Source: Verrucomicrobiales bacterium
GTDB lineage: Bacteria; Verrucomicrobiota; Verrucomicrobiia; Verrucomicrobiales; DEV007
DNA length: 36,335 nt
Direction: 5' to 3'
Assembly: GCA_013911195.1 (NCBI GenBank)
Contig: JACETS010000003.1
Location: forward strand, 1 to 36,335
Shown: positions 17,228 through 26,365 of the stretch, piece by piece
Layout: the number at the start of each line of letters is the position of its first letter
How positions within the stretch are numbered: position 1 is the first letter of the stretch
Position numbers and translations under genes: made by a program
The notes under the pieces: model-generated
Database searches by the model: none
What the model was told of the DNA's origin: nothing
What the model saw: the letters and a program-made list of their open reading frames with translations, nothing else

Positions 17228-18508
17228 ATGATGATTGAGCGATTTATATTAACTCTTACATTCATACTATGTTTTCAGGGTAAAATCTTGGGGCAAGCTT
17301 TTAACGATTATGATCAATTACCTCATAATTATTGGAAAGCTAATCTCAAAGATCCAATGTCATTACTTCTCGAGAATGTCAATGACGGCAGAGTAAAATT
17401 AGTTGAATCAAATGATTATCATTTACTCGAAAATCTTTTAAATGAACTTGATATAGACAAAGAATCCCAAGTTCTCGTTTTTTCTAAGACCAGTTTGCAA
17501 AGGGCAGCAGTTTCTTCTAAAAATCCTCGAGCTATATATTTTAACGACGAGATATATTTGGGATGGATGCCTAAAGGGCGAATTGAAATCGCTAGCGCTG
17601 ATCCTGAAAGGGGATTTGTATTTTACTTTCAACGACCAATTGATGACAGAAAGTCTCAGTTGTTTGTGAGAGATAAAGTATGTCTTGAATGTCATGCTGG
17701 TAGTGCCACTAATTTTTTGCCAGGCCCCTTGGGACGTTCTGTTTTCCCAAACAATAATGGAAGAAGTCTCAAGTCAGTTGACACCTATGAATTGATAGGT
17801 CACCACGTGCCATTGTCTGAGAGATGGGGTGGGTGGTATGTTACTGGTGAGCACCAATCCCTCAAACACATGGGAAATGCTGTTGCTTACCGCTCCAATA
17901 ACAACGAATTAAAGCTTAAAAAATTCACTGAAGACTTAGGCTTAGAAAGAATACTCAAAGAGAGTAATTATCCGCACTCTGGTAGTGATGTTGCTGCACT
18001 TTTAATATTTGATCATCAAGTTGGTATTCATTATGAGCTGGTTGAGGCAGCTTATAGGGCTAGACAATCTTTATTTAATAATAAAAAAAGTAGCGTTCAG
18101 AATAATGAAAGTATTAATAAGTCTATTTCCAGTATTGCTGATGATCTTGTCCCTCATATTTTAATGAGAGATGAAATTAAACTGGGTGAAAAGATACTAA
18201 ACTCTAATGAAGAATCAGATTTTATCAGGGTGTTTTCTGAAAGAGGTATCAAGGATTCTAAGGGGCGATCATTGAGAGATCTTAAACTAAAGGACACTAT
18301 CTTTAAATATAGTTGTAGCTATATGATTTATTCGAAGAGTTTTGTATCCTTGCCTGATGTATTAAAAAGTGCCGTTTTCAAAAGGATTAAGGATATATTA
18401 AATAATCGAATCAAAACCAAGGAATATGATTACATATCTTCTGAAACCAAAATGGAACTTTTGGAAATATTAAACGAAACGGTTCCAGGATTTGTAAAAT
18501 TATCCTAG
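17228..18508 (+). CDS. Secreted protein with single c-type haem motif (CXXCH)
   Basis: A 426-residue protein with a signal peptide (hydrophobic residues about 6-18, likely cleavage after LGQA). One haem-binding motif, CLECH, lies at residues 152-156 in the context RDKVCLECHAGSATNFLPGPLGRS. The residues around it (ERGFVFYFQRPIDDRKSQ before, PLSERWGGWYVTGEH after) look like a multi-domain secreted cytochrome known to me only as uncharacterised PVC and proteobacterial proteins. Either the single motif binds one covalent haem c in the periplasm or it is a metal site. The stop overlaps the convergent DUF3500 gene by four bases. Function is unknown; an electron-transfer role is inference. Confidence 0.8.
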   Translation: MMIERFILTLTFILCFQGKILGQAFNDYDQLPHNYWKANLKDPMSLLLENVNDGRVKLVESNDYHLLENLLNELDIDKESQVLVFSKTSLQRAAVSSKNPRAIYFNDEIYLGWMPKGRIEIASADPERGFVFYFQRPIDDRKSQLFVRDKVCLECHAGSATNFLPGPLGRSVFPNNNGRSLKSVDTYELIGHHVPLSERWGGWYVTGEHQSLKHMGNAVAYRSNNNELKLKKFTEDLGLERILKESNYPHSGSDVAALLIFDHQVGIHYELVEAAYRARQSLFNNKKSSVQNNESINKSISSIADDLVPHILMRDEIKLGEKILNSNEESDFIRVFSERGIKDSKGRSLRDLKLKDTIFKYSCSYMIYSKSFVSLPDVLKSAVFKRIKDILNNRIKTKEYDYISSETKMELLEILNETVPGFVKLS

Positions 18509-19542
18509 TGTTTTTTATCGTAATGTTCCTTCAATAGGTCTCTTCCAAAATCACCGTCAAAATCTCTCCATACCGCATGGACGTGATTAGCTCCTCCCTG
18601 AGTGTTGTCATATTCAAAAAGAAAATCCTTTCCTTGTATTCTGTAATAATGACCGGTCTCTTTTTTGGTTCCACCAGCCCATGCAAAGTGGACTTGAGTA
18701 TTAGAATGGATTTTTTTTCTTCCATCGATTTCTTCTAGTATTTCATGCCGGTACTTTGAAGCGTATGAATTAATCAGGTGGTTGAGTTTGGATTGTTGCT
18801 CTTTAGTTAATTCAGAAAAAGGAATTCCTTTGATAGGTAGAAATGTATTGCGGTCGGCAATCCGTTCTTGTTTGGTGATGATATCAGCTGGTGCCTTGCC
18901 TGGAAGTATAGCTAGTTTTTTTTGCTCATCAGTCAAGGAGTTCACTAGTTCAAAAGCAATATCTTGTTCCTCTTTTAATACACCTGAATTCTCTGCAGTT
19001 TTTGCAGGATTAGTTCCAAAAAATGATGGAGTGACAGAGTATAATTTTCCCTCTGATATTGCCACATTGATTGAGAGGTGGTGCCCTTCAAATCTCCATC
19101 CCCAAGAACCTTTAAGTCCAGGCTTTCCAAAAATTGAAAGATAGTAAAGCTCAGGATCACGTATGGGATTTTTGTTTTCAATTTCGTGAAGAATTGCCTC
19201 AAGAGTCATGATGGTAGTTGCTTGTCGGTACCCATCACTGCTCATTGCACTTGCCAGAAGGGCATGTGACAGAAGTCGTTGCCGTGGGCTCATAGTCTTT
19301 AGTAACAGACCTTTCCTTTTTCCGTTGGGTTTAATGAATTTATCAGGTATAAAATACCACCCTTCACGATGATCGTCTTTTAATTCAAAAAAAGCTTTGT
19401 TCTTTTCTTTTTCATTTAATGATTCAATGAAGTTATTGGCTGCAATAACCATGTCTCGCGCTGGATCGTCATGTTTTGATTCGTGTCCATGAACAACACT
19501 GCTGATTGCAAATAGGGTAATGAATAAGAGTGATTTAAACAT
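18505..19542 (-). CDS. DUF3500 family secreted protein
   Basis: A 345-residue protein with a signal peptide ending near VVHG, followed by a His/Asp-rich HESKHDD start of the mature chain. The family hallmarks are SWGWRFEGHHLSINV in the middle and FLFEYDNTQGGANHVHAVWRD near the C-terminus, with the closing GDFGRDLLKEHY. DUF3500 has no established function that I know of. The many conserved His and Asp suggest metal binding. It is the last gene of a three-gene - strand unit with the epimerase and the PQQ-like propeller. Its start is 30 bases after the propeller stop. Confidence 0.9.
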   Translation of the reverse strand: MFKSLLFITLFAISSVVHGHESKHDDPARDMVIAANNFIESLNEKEKNKAFFELKDDHREGWYFIPDKFIKPNGKRKGLLLKTMSPRQRLLSHALLASAMSSDGYRQATTIMTLEAILHEIENKNPIRDPELYYLSIFGKPGLKGSWGWRFEGHHLSINVAISEGKLYSVTPSFFGTNPAKTAENSGVLKEEQDIAFELVNSLTDEQKKLAILPGKAPADIITKQERIADRNTFLPIKGIPFSELTKEQQSKLNHLINSYASKYRHEILEEIDGRKKIHSNTQVHFAWAGGTKKETGHYYRIQGKDFLFEYDNTQGGANHVHAVWRDFDGDFGRDLLKEHYDKKH

Positions 19543-19572
19543 ATCTTTTTTTAGCTTCTATTTACTACAATG

Positions 19573-20802
19573 TTAAGGATTAAATTTCACTGATACTAAT
19601 TTGCGCTTATCTCTGGCGAAAAACCAACCATTCGAAAGGGCTGGCATTGCTCTGGTTTCTGCTCCAAGAATTTGACCTCTGGCAGAGGGTTTAAATTCGC
19701 TAATGCTTGCAGGAGCAAGAACTAGCTCACCTTTTTCAGACAGAATAATAAAAGTATCTTTTGATAAAGTAATCGTCCCAGCTGGTAATCGATCTGATTT
19801 CCATTTTATCCTTCCAGTCTTGACTTCAACGCATCTTAATTCTGTGCCAGTTTCTTGTCTGCCATGATATCCAACAAGGTGTCCTTTATAGAGAATTGGT
19901 GTAGCATAATGGCAGTCAAGTTTGTCGTTCGAACGCCATAGTTCTTGGAGTTTTCTTTTATTGATATCAATTTTCCACAATGAGGCTCCAACACCATAAC
20001 ATGCTGACAGAAATACCTTATCATTTTCAATAACAGTTGGGCTTGCAGCGTTAACTGATGCATTCATTGCGGATCTGTTTTCCTTTTCAATTATTAAATT
20101 TCCTTTGTTCGGTTCAATACATAAAAAACCACTTCTAGTGAAGAATAGTGCAAATTCCTTATCTTTTATTATTGTTTTGACTGGAGATGCGTAGCCAGCC
20201 TCATGGTCAGTTATAGTCCACTTCAATTTGCCGCTAACAGGGTCAAATCCTAAGATTCCGCAATCTTTTCCTCCTGCTTGGACTATTAAAGTTTTACCTG
20301 CAATCATTGGTGAACATGCTCTACCAAAAAAACCTTTCTCTGCTCCATAGTCATTACGAAGATTTTTTTTCCAAATTATATCGCCTGTTTTAGCTTCTAA
20401 GGCATGAAGCATGCCCTCTGCTCCATAAATGTATATTTTATCATCATATATTAATGGGACTGCTCTAGGGCCTTTATCGAAGCCAAAATCGTCAATATAG
20501 TCAGTTGGGTAATTAAATGACCAAATTTTTTTTCCATTATCCTGAGATATTGCATCAAGAATTGCATTGTTACCTTCGCGATGAAAAATATAAACAATTC
20601 CATTAGAAGTTACGGGACCAGCAAAGCCAAAACCTAATTTATGAGTCCAGCCAATCTCAGGTTCTCCATTCTTGAATATAAGTGGGATGTTTTCATTAAC
20701 ATTAGCCCCATTTCTATTAGGACCTAGGAATTGAGGCCAGTCAGCACATACAGTGCATAGAAAGAAGCTAAAAGATATTGAGAAAAAAATGAGAAAATTC
20801 AT
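19573..20802 (-). CDS. Secreted PQQ-like beta-propeller protein
   Basis: I place the start at ATG 20802 (409 residues), one base after the epimerase stop. The upstream in-frame ATG at 20850 would add 16 residues inside the epimerase gene and spoil the signal peptide. The signal peptide is residues 1-20, and the mature chain opens with ADWPQFLGPNRNG, a hallmark of secreted PVC propellers. Repeats of the type GKIWSFNYP, TGDIIWKKNL, GKLKWTIT and GRIKWKSD give about six blades. The family resembles PQQ-dependent dehydrogenases but often lacks cofactor residues; I do not see the Cys-Cys pair of alcohol dehydrogenases. It may be a binding scaffold or a quinoprotein. Confidence 0.88.
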   Translation of the reverse strand: MNFLIFFSISFSFFLCTVCADWPQFLGPNRNGANVNENIPLIFKNGEPEIGWTHKLGFGFAGPVTSNGIVYIFHREGNNAILDAISQDNGKKIWSFNYPTDYIDDFGFDKGPRAVPLIYDDKIYIYGAEGMLHALEAKTGDIIWKKNLRNDYGAEKGFFGRACSPMIAGKTLIVQAGGKDCGILGFDPVSGKLKWTITDHEAGYASPVKTIIKDKEFALFFTRSGFLCIEPNKGNLIIEKENRSAMNASVNAASPTVIENDKVFLSACYGVGASLWKIDINKRKLQELWRSNDKLDCHYATPILYKGHLVGYHGRQETGTELRCVEVKTGRIKWKSDRLPAGTITLSKDTFIILSEKGELVLAPASISEFKPSARGQILGAETRAMPALSNGWFFARDKRKLVSVKFNP

Positions 20803-20803
20803 T

Positions 20804-21787
20804 TTAGCCGGGATACCAAATTTTACGAGGGTCATCATTTGATCTTTCATAATTCCAAGAAAGGTCGATTAGTTCTTTTAGGCCAATTTTAGGTTTCCAG
20901 TCTAATAAAAACTTGGCTTTTGAGTTGTCTAACCAAGTCGAGTGATATTGAGTTTTAATAGGAATACTTTCAATGCCTCGAGAATCTTTTAGGTATTTAG
21001 AAACTTCACCGTAATCGACAGGAGTATCCATACTTATGTTAAAGGTATTTTCATTGGCTTTATCAGGAAGTAATATCGCTTGCATGATGGCTTGTACCAA
21101 ATCATCAACATGAATAAAATTCCTTTTAATGGGCTCTCCTTTGTCATTAAGCATTAATGGTATATTACCGGCTTCTTTATACCTTTTGGCAAGTTCTTCA
21201 GAGACCAAATCTTTCCATACTGGACCGCCGAAGACATCATCACCAAACGATAAACTATATTTAAAATCATCTTTCTCCATAATCCATGGTGCTCTTAGGC
21301 AAGTGCTTGGCAGAGAGTACTGAATTTGATATTGCTCGAGCATGACCTCTTCAAGAACTTTGGAAAGAGCATAACAACCTGGATATGCAGAATGCTTTTG
21401 CGTTTCTGTAACTGGAATAGGATGAGGGTAGAAAAAATGGCCCATTCCTGCATCACCTCCAATCAACAAAAATTGCTCGAAGTCACTTTTTTCTCTACAT
21501 GCTTCTAAAAGCCAAAAGAGTCCCTTTACGGTCACGTCCATAACGTCGCTAGGCGTTTCTTTGCATGTAGCTAAGTGAACAACATGCGTAATTCCATTCA
21601 TTGCTGCATCAACCGTGTCTTTGTCAGCTATTGATCCCTTAACGACACTAATCTTCTCAGTTGGATCAATTAGCCGGTTATGACATAAAGCAACTGCAGA
21701 CGCATTTTTCATCAATTCAGAACAAGATATTTGCTCAAGAAATTTTTGACCAACTTTTCCCGTTGCACCTGTTACTAGAATCTTCAT
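20804..21787 (-). CDS. NAD-dependent epimerase/dehydratase (extended SDR)
   Basis: A 327-residue cytoplasmic extended short-chain dehydrogenase. The nucleotide-binding loop GATGKVG is at residues 7-13, with VVHLAT at 69-74. The catalytic pair Tyr139 and Lys143 is in YALSK. RAPWIM, NFIHVDDLVQAIMQA and LDWKPKIGLKELI are also family-typical. The substrate is probably a nucleotide sugar or a similar polyol, but it cannot be read from the sequence. It is the first gene of a - strand unit followed after one base by the secreted propeller. Pairing a cytoplasmic epimerase with two secreted proteins recalls sugar-degradation loci of this phylum, which is inference. Confidence 0.88.
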   Translation of the reverse strand: MKILVTGATGKVGQKFLEQISCSELMKNASAVALCHNRLIDPTEKISVVKGSIADKDTVDAAMNGITHVVHLATCKETPSDVMDVTVKGLFWLLEACREKSDFEQFLLIGGDAGMGHFFYPHPIPVTETQKHSAYPGCYALSKVLEEVMLEQYQIQYSLPSTCLRAPWIMEKDDFKYSLSFGDDVFGGPVWKDLVSEELAKRYKEAGNIPLMLNDKGEPIKRNFIHVDDLVQAIMQAILLPDKANENTFNISMDTPVDYGEVSKYLKDSRGIESIPIKTQYHSTWLDNSKAKFLLDWKPKIGLKELIDLSWNYERSNDDPRKIWYPG

Positions 21788-21865
21788 TTATTTAGAAAAC
21801 ACTCCAAATTAAATTAGGGCAAGCCAGATAAATGAATTAGTTGATTTTATTCTAAGTTAAAAAAC

Positions 21866-23026
21866 TTATTTTATAATCTTTTGTGAGAGTAATATGTCAG
21901 CTAGTTCAGTTATATTTGTGTTTGTATGGTCAGAAGATAATGTAATTCTGATTCGGGCTGAACCTCTAGCGACAGTAGGATATCTTATGGCGGGGGCGTA
22001 AATTCCTGATTCAAATAACTTATTTGAGATTTCTATGCTAGCTGATTCTTCACCGACAATTATTGGGAGTATGGCGCCTTCAGGTCTTTTAAGATTAAGT
22101 TTAGTGCATAATAAATTAATGTTACTGTCGAGTTTTTCGCGCCTTAGATTCCCCTCAACCTCTTGAATTATTTTCAATCCTTCGCTGGCTGCTGCGGCTT
22201 GAGATGGCATTGGTGCGGTAGAGTAAATAAAACTCCTAGCCTTATTAATAATTAGATCACGCCATATTTTCGAGGTTGCTGTAACTGCTCCAGCAGCGCC
22301 AGCAGATTTTCCAAACGTTGCCATTATAAAATCGGCTTGCTCGCTTAAATTATATTCGCTTAATTTTCCTTTTCCTATTTCACCACAAATTCCAAAGGAA
22401 TGGGCTTCATCGACTAAAAGAAGAGCGTTATATTTTTTCTTTAGACTAACTATTTTAGATAGATCAGGGGAATCACCATCCATACTAAAAATCCCCTCCG
22501 TAACTATTAGAATGCGGTTATCTTTATTATTAGCTTTGCTTGTGGCATCGAGGATTTTTTCTAATTTATCTAAATTATTATGTGGAAAAGAGCGTAGGAT
22601 TGCTCCGCTTAGTTTGGCTCCATCAATCAAGGACGCATGACACAATCTATCAATAATTACTATATCATCAGGTTGTAAAATTGCCCCTAGTGTACCCAAT
22701 GCTGCGGAGTACCCGTTCGAGAAGAAAATCGCTGATTCTTTTTCAAAAAAAACAGCGGATGCATTCTCTATCTCATGGTGAGGTAAGGAACTGCCGGAAA
22801 CTAGTCGAGAAGCTCCAGAGCCCACACCATAGGAATCAACAGCTTTTTTTGCTGCAGTTTTTATGCGCTCATGAGAGCAAAGGCCAAGATAATTATTAGA
22901 GCAAAAGTTAATTAATTTGTGATCATTGAAGTGAAAATCAATACCTGTTTCTTGTGTTCCGTGCTTTAGCTCTCGAAGGAGATTTTCCTCTTCAATTTTT
23001 TTTATTTCTAAGTTAGGATCACGCAT
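21866..23026 (-). CDS. bioF: BioF/KBL-type PLP-dependent alpha-oxoamine synthase
   Basis: Probable 8-amino-7-oxononanoate synthase (biotin pathway). The 386 residues contain all fold-type I landmarks: NFCSNNYLGL at 40-49, GSGASRLVSGS at 69-79, DEAHSFGICGEIGKG with Asp206 and His209, and the PLP lysine Lys240 in ATFGKSAGAAGA. RSFIYSTAPMPSQAAA and ARGSARIRITLSSDHT near the end favour BioF over glycine C-acetyltransferase (KBL). No other biotin gene is nearby, so a KBL or sphingolipid-type serine palmitoyltransferase role is possible. The closest neighbour is the epimerase, 78 bases downstream; the upstream gene is divergent. Confidence 0.85.
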   Translation of the reverse strand: MRDPNLEIKKIEEENLLRELKHGTQETGIDFHFNDHKLINFCSNNYLGLCSHERIKTAAKKAVDSYGVGSGASRLVSGSSLPHHEIENASAVFFEKESAIFFSNGYSAALGTLGAILQPDDIVIIDRLCHASLIDGAKLSGAILRSFPHNNLDKLEKILDATSKANNKDNRILIVTEGIFSMDGDSPDLSKIVSLKKKYNALLLVDEAHSFGICGEIGKGKLSEYNLSEQADFIMATFGKSAGAAGAVTATSKIWRDLIINKARSFIYSTAPMPSQAAAASEGLKIIQEVEGNLRREKLDSNINLLCTKLNLKRPEGAILPIIVGEESASIEISNKLFESGIYAPAIRYPTVARGSARIRITLSSDHTNTNITELADILLSQKIIK

Positions 23027-23154
23027 AACAAAATGATAAACATTTTATATTCTAATAGTTTATAACTCATGATGTTCAAAAGTAGAATGAATATAAATGA
23101 AGAGTTAATAATTATTTTTCTATGAGGTGTAAATAATCTATAAATAAGAATAAT

Positions 23155-23787
23155 ATGCAATTCATCGTAAGTAGAGATAATGAGCAATTTGGTCCATATA
23201 CTTTAGAGCAGCTTCATCAATATGTGAACGAGGGTAGTATTTATCCGCATGATCTTGTTTTTGACGGCCAAAACTGGGTTAATGTAAGCCAAATTATTAA
23301 CCCCCAACAGCAGCCCCAAATCACCTCATTCGCTGTACCTCAGATTACACAGCATCCTAAGGCCCAGAGGGTTCAACAGGGTCCAAATCTAGGTAACGTT
23401 GTAGGCCCAATGTTTAATTCTCAGAAATGGATTAGGTTTATGTCGGTACTAGGATTTATAGTTGGAGCTTTTGAAAGCATATTAGTCATTATCACAATTT
23501 TTTATGGACTCGGGATAGGTGTGTTTTTTGGTAATTTAATTAATGCCGTCATAAGTTTATATGCAGCATCATTATTATGGAAATATGCCAATTCGATTAA
23601 CGTTTTGAGAGGTGCTTTTCAAATTAATAATCTCAAAACCTCTATTGAGTTACAGGCACGATTTTGGACCTTTGTGGGTATAGTAACTCTTACTTTTGTT
23701 ATAATAATGTCTCTAATTCTGATTTTGATTGTTGCTGGAATTGGGAACTTTGTCAGCAATTTACCGGACTTTCCCAGTGGAAATTAA
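23155..23787 (+). CDS. GYF_2 domain membrane protein
   Basis: A 210-residue protein. Residues 1-50 form a GYF_2 domain (QFGPYTLEQLHQYVNEGSI, then FDGQNWVNVSQI), a small fold thought to bind proline-rich peptides. A Pro/Gln-rich linker follows (residues about 52-85), then two or three hydrophobic segments near 97-142 and 168-198. This architecture is common and unassigned in Verrucomicrobia. It is alone on its strand, with a 128-base gap upstream and convergent PilT-type genes downstream. It may gather partner proteins at the membrane; no partner is evident here. Confidence 0.85.
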   Translation: MQFIVSRDNEQFGPYTLEQLHQYVNEGSIYPHDLVFDGQNWVNVSQIINPQQQPQITSFAVPQITQHPKAQRVQQGPNLGNVVGPMFNSQKWIRFMSVLGFIVGAFESILVIITIFYGLGIGVFFGNLINAVISLYAASLLWKYANSINVLRGAFQINNLKTSIELQARFWTFVGIVTLTFVIIMSLILILIVAGIGNFVSNLPDFPSGN

Positions 23788-23788
23788 T

Positions 23789-23821
23789 TAGGCCTTATGA
23801 AATTAATCTGAAATAGGCCTA
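23789..23821. terminator. Possible bidirectional hairpin between GYF_2 gene and pilT-type gene
   Basis: TAGGCCT at 23789-23795 and AGGCCTA at 23815-23821 can pair as a seven-base stem around a 19-base loop, between two convergent genes. There is no clear T run and the loop is long, so this is weak. Confidence 0.25.
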
Positions 23822-23880
23822 GATATCGAGCTTGAAGGTTCGTCCTAATTATTTTTTATGCGGACCTTATTATATGTAGC

Positions 23881-24990
23881 TTAACCCTCGAGATCACCAC
23901 CTGCAGAATGTGCTAATTCCTGAAGATCGTCAGGGAGGTAAGACTTAAATTTTTTCTTATCAATAGCCTTCATGTAAGCCTCCAATGGGCTAATGATACC
24001 AGATTGTAGTTTTTCCTCAATAGCTGAATCCATGAATTGCATGCCTTCAGCCTTTCCTCCGATAATCACATCATATAGCTTTTGAGTTGCACCTTCTCGA
24101 ATAATTGCAGCGACAGCTGAGTTTGAAACCATAATTTCGTTCACCGCAACTCGTCCTGGTTTATCATGCCTTTTACATAACAATTGAGCAACTACTCCCC
24201 TTAGAGAGGCGGCAAGCATAGTTCTTATTTGACTTTGCTGATCAGCCGGGAAGACATCTATTAATCTGTCTACCGTTTTTCTGGCATTGTTTGTATGAAG
24301 AGTTCCAAATACGAGTAATCCAGTTTCTGCAGCTGTTAAAGCAAGAGAGATTGTTTCAAGGTCTCTCATCTCACCAACAAGAACAATGTCAGCATCTTCT
24401 CGTAACGCTGCTCTTAGGCCGTCTGCGAATGTAGGGGTTTGTATTGGAACTTCTCTCTGAGTAATGATGCTTTTTTTGTTGTTGTGAACAAACTCAATAG
24501 GCTCTTCAACAGTTATGATATGCTTTGAGAAATTTATATTTATATAATCCATCAAGGCGGCAAGTGTCGTTGATTTTCCAGAACCCGTGGGTCCTGTAAC
24601 TAAAACCAATCCACTTTTGATATGGCCAAATTCCTTCACAACCTCCGGTATACCCAGTTGTTCAAGACTTGCAATTTTGGTTGGGATTAATCGGAAAACA
24701 CATGCATAACCATGGCTTTGCTTAAGATAGTTGCATCTGAATCTGGATTCTTCGTCCATTTCATAAGCGAAATCGAGATCTCCGGCAGCCTCGTAGCGTT
24801 CCCAAGCTTCGGGCTCTGCGATTTCCTTCATCATGTTTTTGATTTTATCAGTGGAAAGAACTTCTTCCCCTTCAATTGCACTGATGGATCCATGAACTCG
24901 TATTTTGGGAGGCTGTCCCTCGCTCAGGTGGAGGTCGGAGCCGCCATTATCAATTAAATAACGAAAATATTTATCAATCTGATTGGCCAT
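23881..24990 (-). CDS. PilT-family twitching motility ATPase (second copy, PilU-like)
   Basis: A 369-residue hexameric secretion-type ATPase that would drive type IV pilus retraction on the cytoplasmic side. Walker A is GPTGSGKST at 133-141, and the Walker B/Glu segment is IVLVGEMRD (Glu207). The His box is LHTNNA. The C-terminal AIRNLIREGK-type motif is modified to AVAAIIREGATQ. This change, and the weaker C-terminal tail, suggest a PilU-like accessory partner of the upstream paralogue. It starts 14 bases after the stop of that paralogue, so they form an operon. No pilin or assembly gene is in the window. Confidence 0.92.
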   Translation of the reverse strand: MANQIDKYFRYLIDNGGSDLHLSEGQPPKIRVHGSISAIEGEEVLSTDKIKNMMKEIAEPEAWERYEAAGDLDFAYEMDEESRFRCNYLKQSHGYACVFRLIPTKIASLEQLGIPEVVKEFGHIKSGLVLVTGPTGSGKSTTLAALMDYININFSKHIITVEEPIEFVHNNKKSIITQREVPIQTPTFADGLRAALREDADIVLVGEMRDLETISLALTAAETGLLVFGTLHTNNARKTVDRLIDVFPADQQSQIRTMLAASLRGVVAQLLCKRHDKPGRVAVNEIMVSNSAVAAIIREGATQKLYDVIIGGKAEGMQFMDSAIEEKLQSGIISPLEAYMKAIDKKKFKSYLPDDLQELAHSAGGDLEG

Positions 24991-25004
24991 CGTAAAAGTC
25001 AGTT

Positions 25005-26114
25005 CTAAATCTCAAAATGTTTTTTCATGTTAGTTAAGTCGGCGCATCTTGAAAGACACTCTTCTTGTGTGATTAATCCCTTATTGTAGAGGTTCTTTAG
25101 AGAGTCATCCATTGTTATCATGCCGACCGCTTTACCTGTTTGCATGATTCCAGGCAGCATAAATGTTTTACCCTCCCTGATACAGTTGGCTACCGCTGGA
25201 GTATTCATTAACAATTCCAAACATAATTCTCTACCTGTACCATCAGATCTTGGAATAAGTTGTTGAGATATAATTCCTCTAAGAGATTCACTTACCATGA
25301 TTCTAATCTGATCCCTTTGATCGTTGGGGAATACATCCAATACACGGTCAAGAGTTCTTGCTGCATTTCCAGTGTGTAAAGTGGCTAACACTAAGTGACC
25401 AGTTTCAGCAGCAGTAATAGCAAGTGAAATGGTCTCGAGATCTCTCATCTCACCGACCATGATAACATCAGGATCTTCTCGTAATGAACCTCTTAGGGCT
25501 GCTGCGAAAGATTCAGTATGAGTGTGAACTTCCCTCTGATTAACATGACAATTTTTAGATTCAAAAATATATTCAATTGGATCCTCAAGTGTAATGATGT
25601 GATCAGTTCTTTCTTCGTTAATGTGATCAATAAGTGAAGCGAGCGTTGTTGATTTTCCTGATCCTACTGAACCAGTTACGAGAACAATTCCGTTTTGATA
25701 TTGAGTCAGCGGTTTGATTGTTTCAGGAAGCCCCAGTTCGTCCATTGATCGAACCTTGGTATTAATGATTCTGAAACAAATGTCATATCCTAATCTTTGA
25801 ACAACTACAGATGCTCTGAATCGGCCAAAACTATTTTGATATGCAAAATCAACATCTCCTTTATCAGCAAGTCTGGCTTTCTCTCTTTCTCCAAGGAAGC
25901 TCATGGCCAATTTTTCAGTGTCTTCTGCAGTTAACACTTTAGCATTTTCCCATATAGGCTGTAGCGTTCCATATCTACGCCATGTAGGCATTGCGTTTGT
26001 TGCTAGGTGAATGTCAGAGCAATCGTATTCCTGTCCAATTTTGAGGTATTCGTCGACATGCGATAGAACAGCGACTTCCTCATCTTGGCTCTGTATTGTT
26101 TCGTTTTCAGACAT
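25005..26114 (-). CDS. pilT: PilT-family twitching motility ATPase (first copy)
   Basis: A 369-residue retraction ATPase. An N-terminal PAS-like region (SDIHLATNAMPTWRRYG) precedes the core. Walker A is GSVGSGKST at about 148-156, and the Walker B-type segment is VIMVGEMRDLETI, with LHTGNAARTLDRVLDVFP after it. The canonical retraction motif is preserved as AVANCIREGKTFMLPGIMQTG, which is why I give this copy the PilT name. It is the first gene of the pair and has a 251-base upstream region in which I see no gene and no convincing promoter. The exact split of roles between the two copies is inference. Confidence 0.92.
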   Translation of the reverse strand: MSENETIQSQDEEVAVLSHVDEYLKIGQEYDCSDIHLATNAMPTWRRYGTLQPIWENAKVLTAEDTEKLAMSFLGEREKARLADKGDVDFAYQNSFGRFRASVVVQRLGYDICFRIINTKVRSMDELGLPETIKPLTQYQNGIVLVTGSVGSGKSTTLASLIDHINEERTDHIITLEDPIEYIFESKNCHVNQREVHTHTESFAAALRGSLREDPDVIMVGEMRDLETISLAITAAETGHLVLATLHTGNAARTLDRVLDVFPNDQRDQIRIMVSESLRGIISQQLIPRSDGTGRELCLELLMNTPAVANCIREGKTFMLPGIMQTGKAVGMITMDDSLKNLYNKGLITQEECLSRCADLTNMKKHFEI

Positions 26115-26365
26115 AGAAATAAAAGGCGCTCAGTTTACACTCTCATCTGAAAGCGTCCAGTTTCTTCGAAGTTTTAGACTAAAAAAATTTAAATTCAGTT
26201 CATCTTCCTTGAGATGACCTGTTGATAGTGAGTGAATAATAAATTATTCCCCTTAATTAATAGACCAAAAAGAGTTTTTGTAAGAAATAATCAGGGGTTT
26301 AAGAGTCTTTTGACTTATTTTTCATTATATCCATAAATTTTGTAATTTAGAAAAAAATGTAAAAA

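Noticed and set aside
20803..20850. An upstream ATG start for the PQQ-like propeller
   Set aside because: It would overlap the epimerase gene and put 16 residues before the signal peptide. ATG 20802 directly starts the signal peptide.
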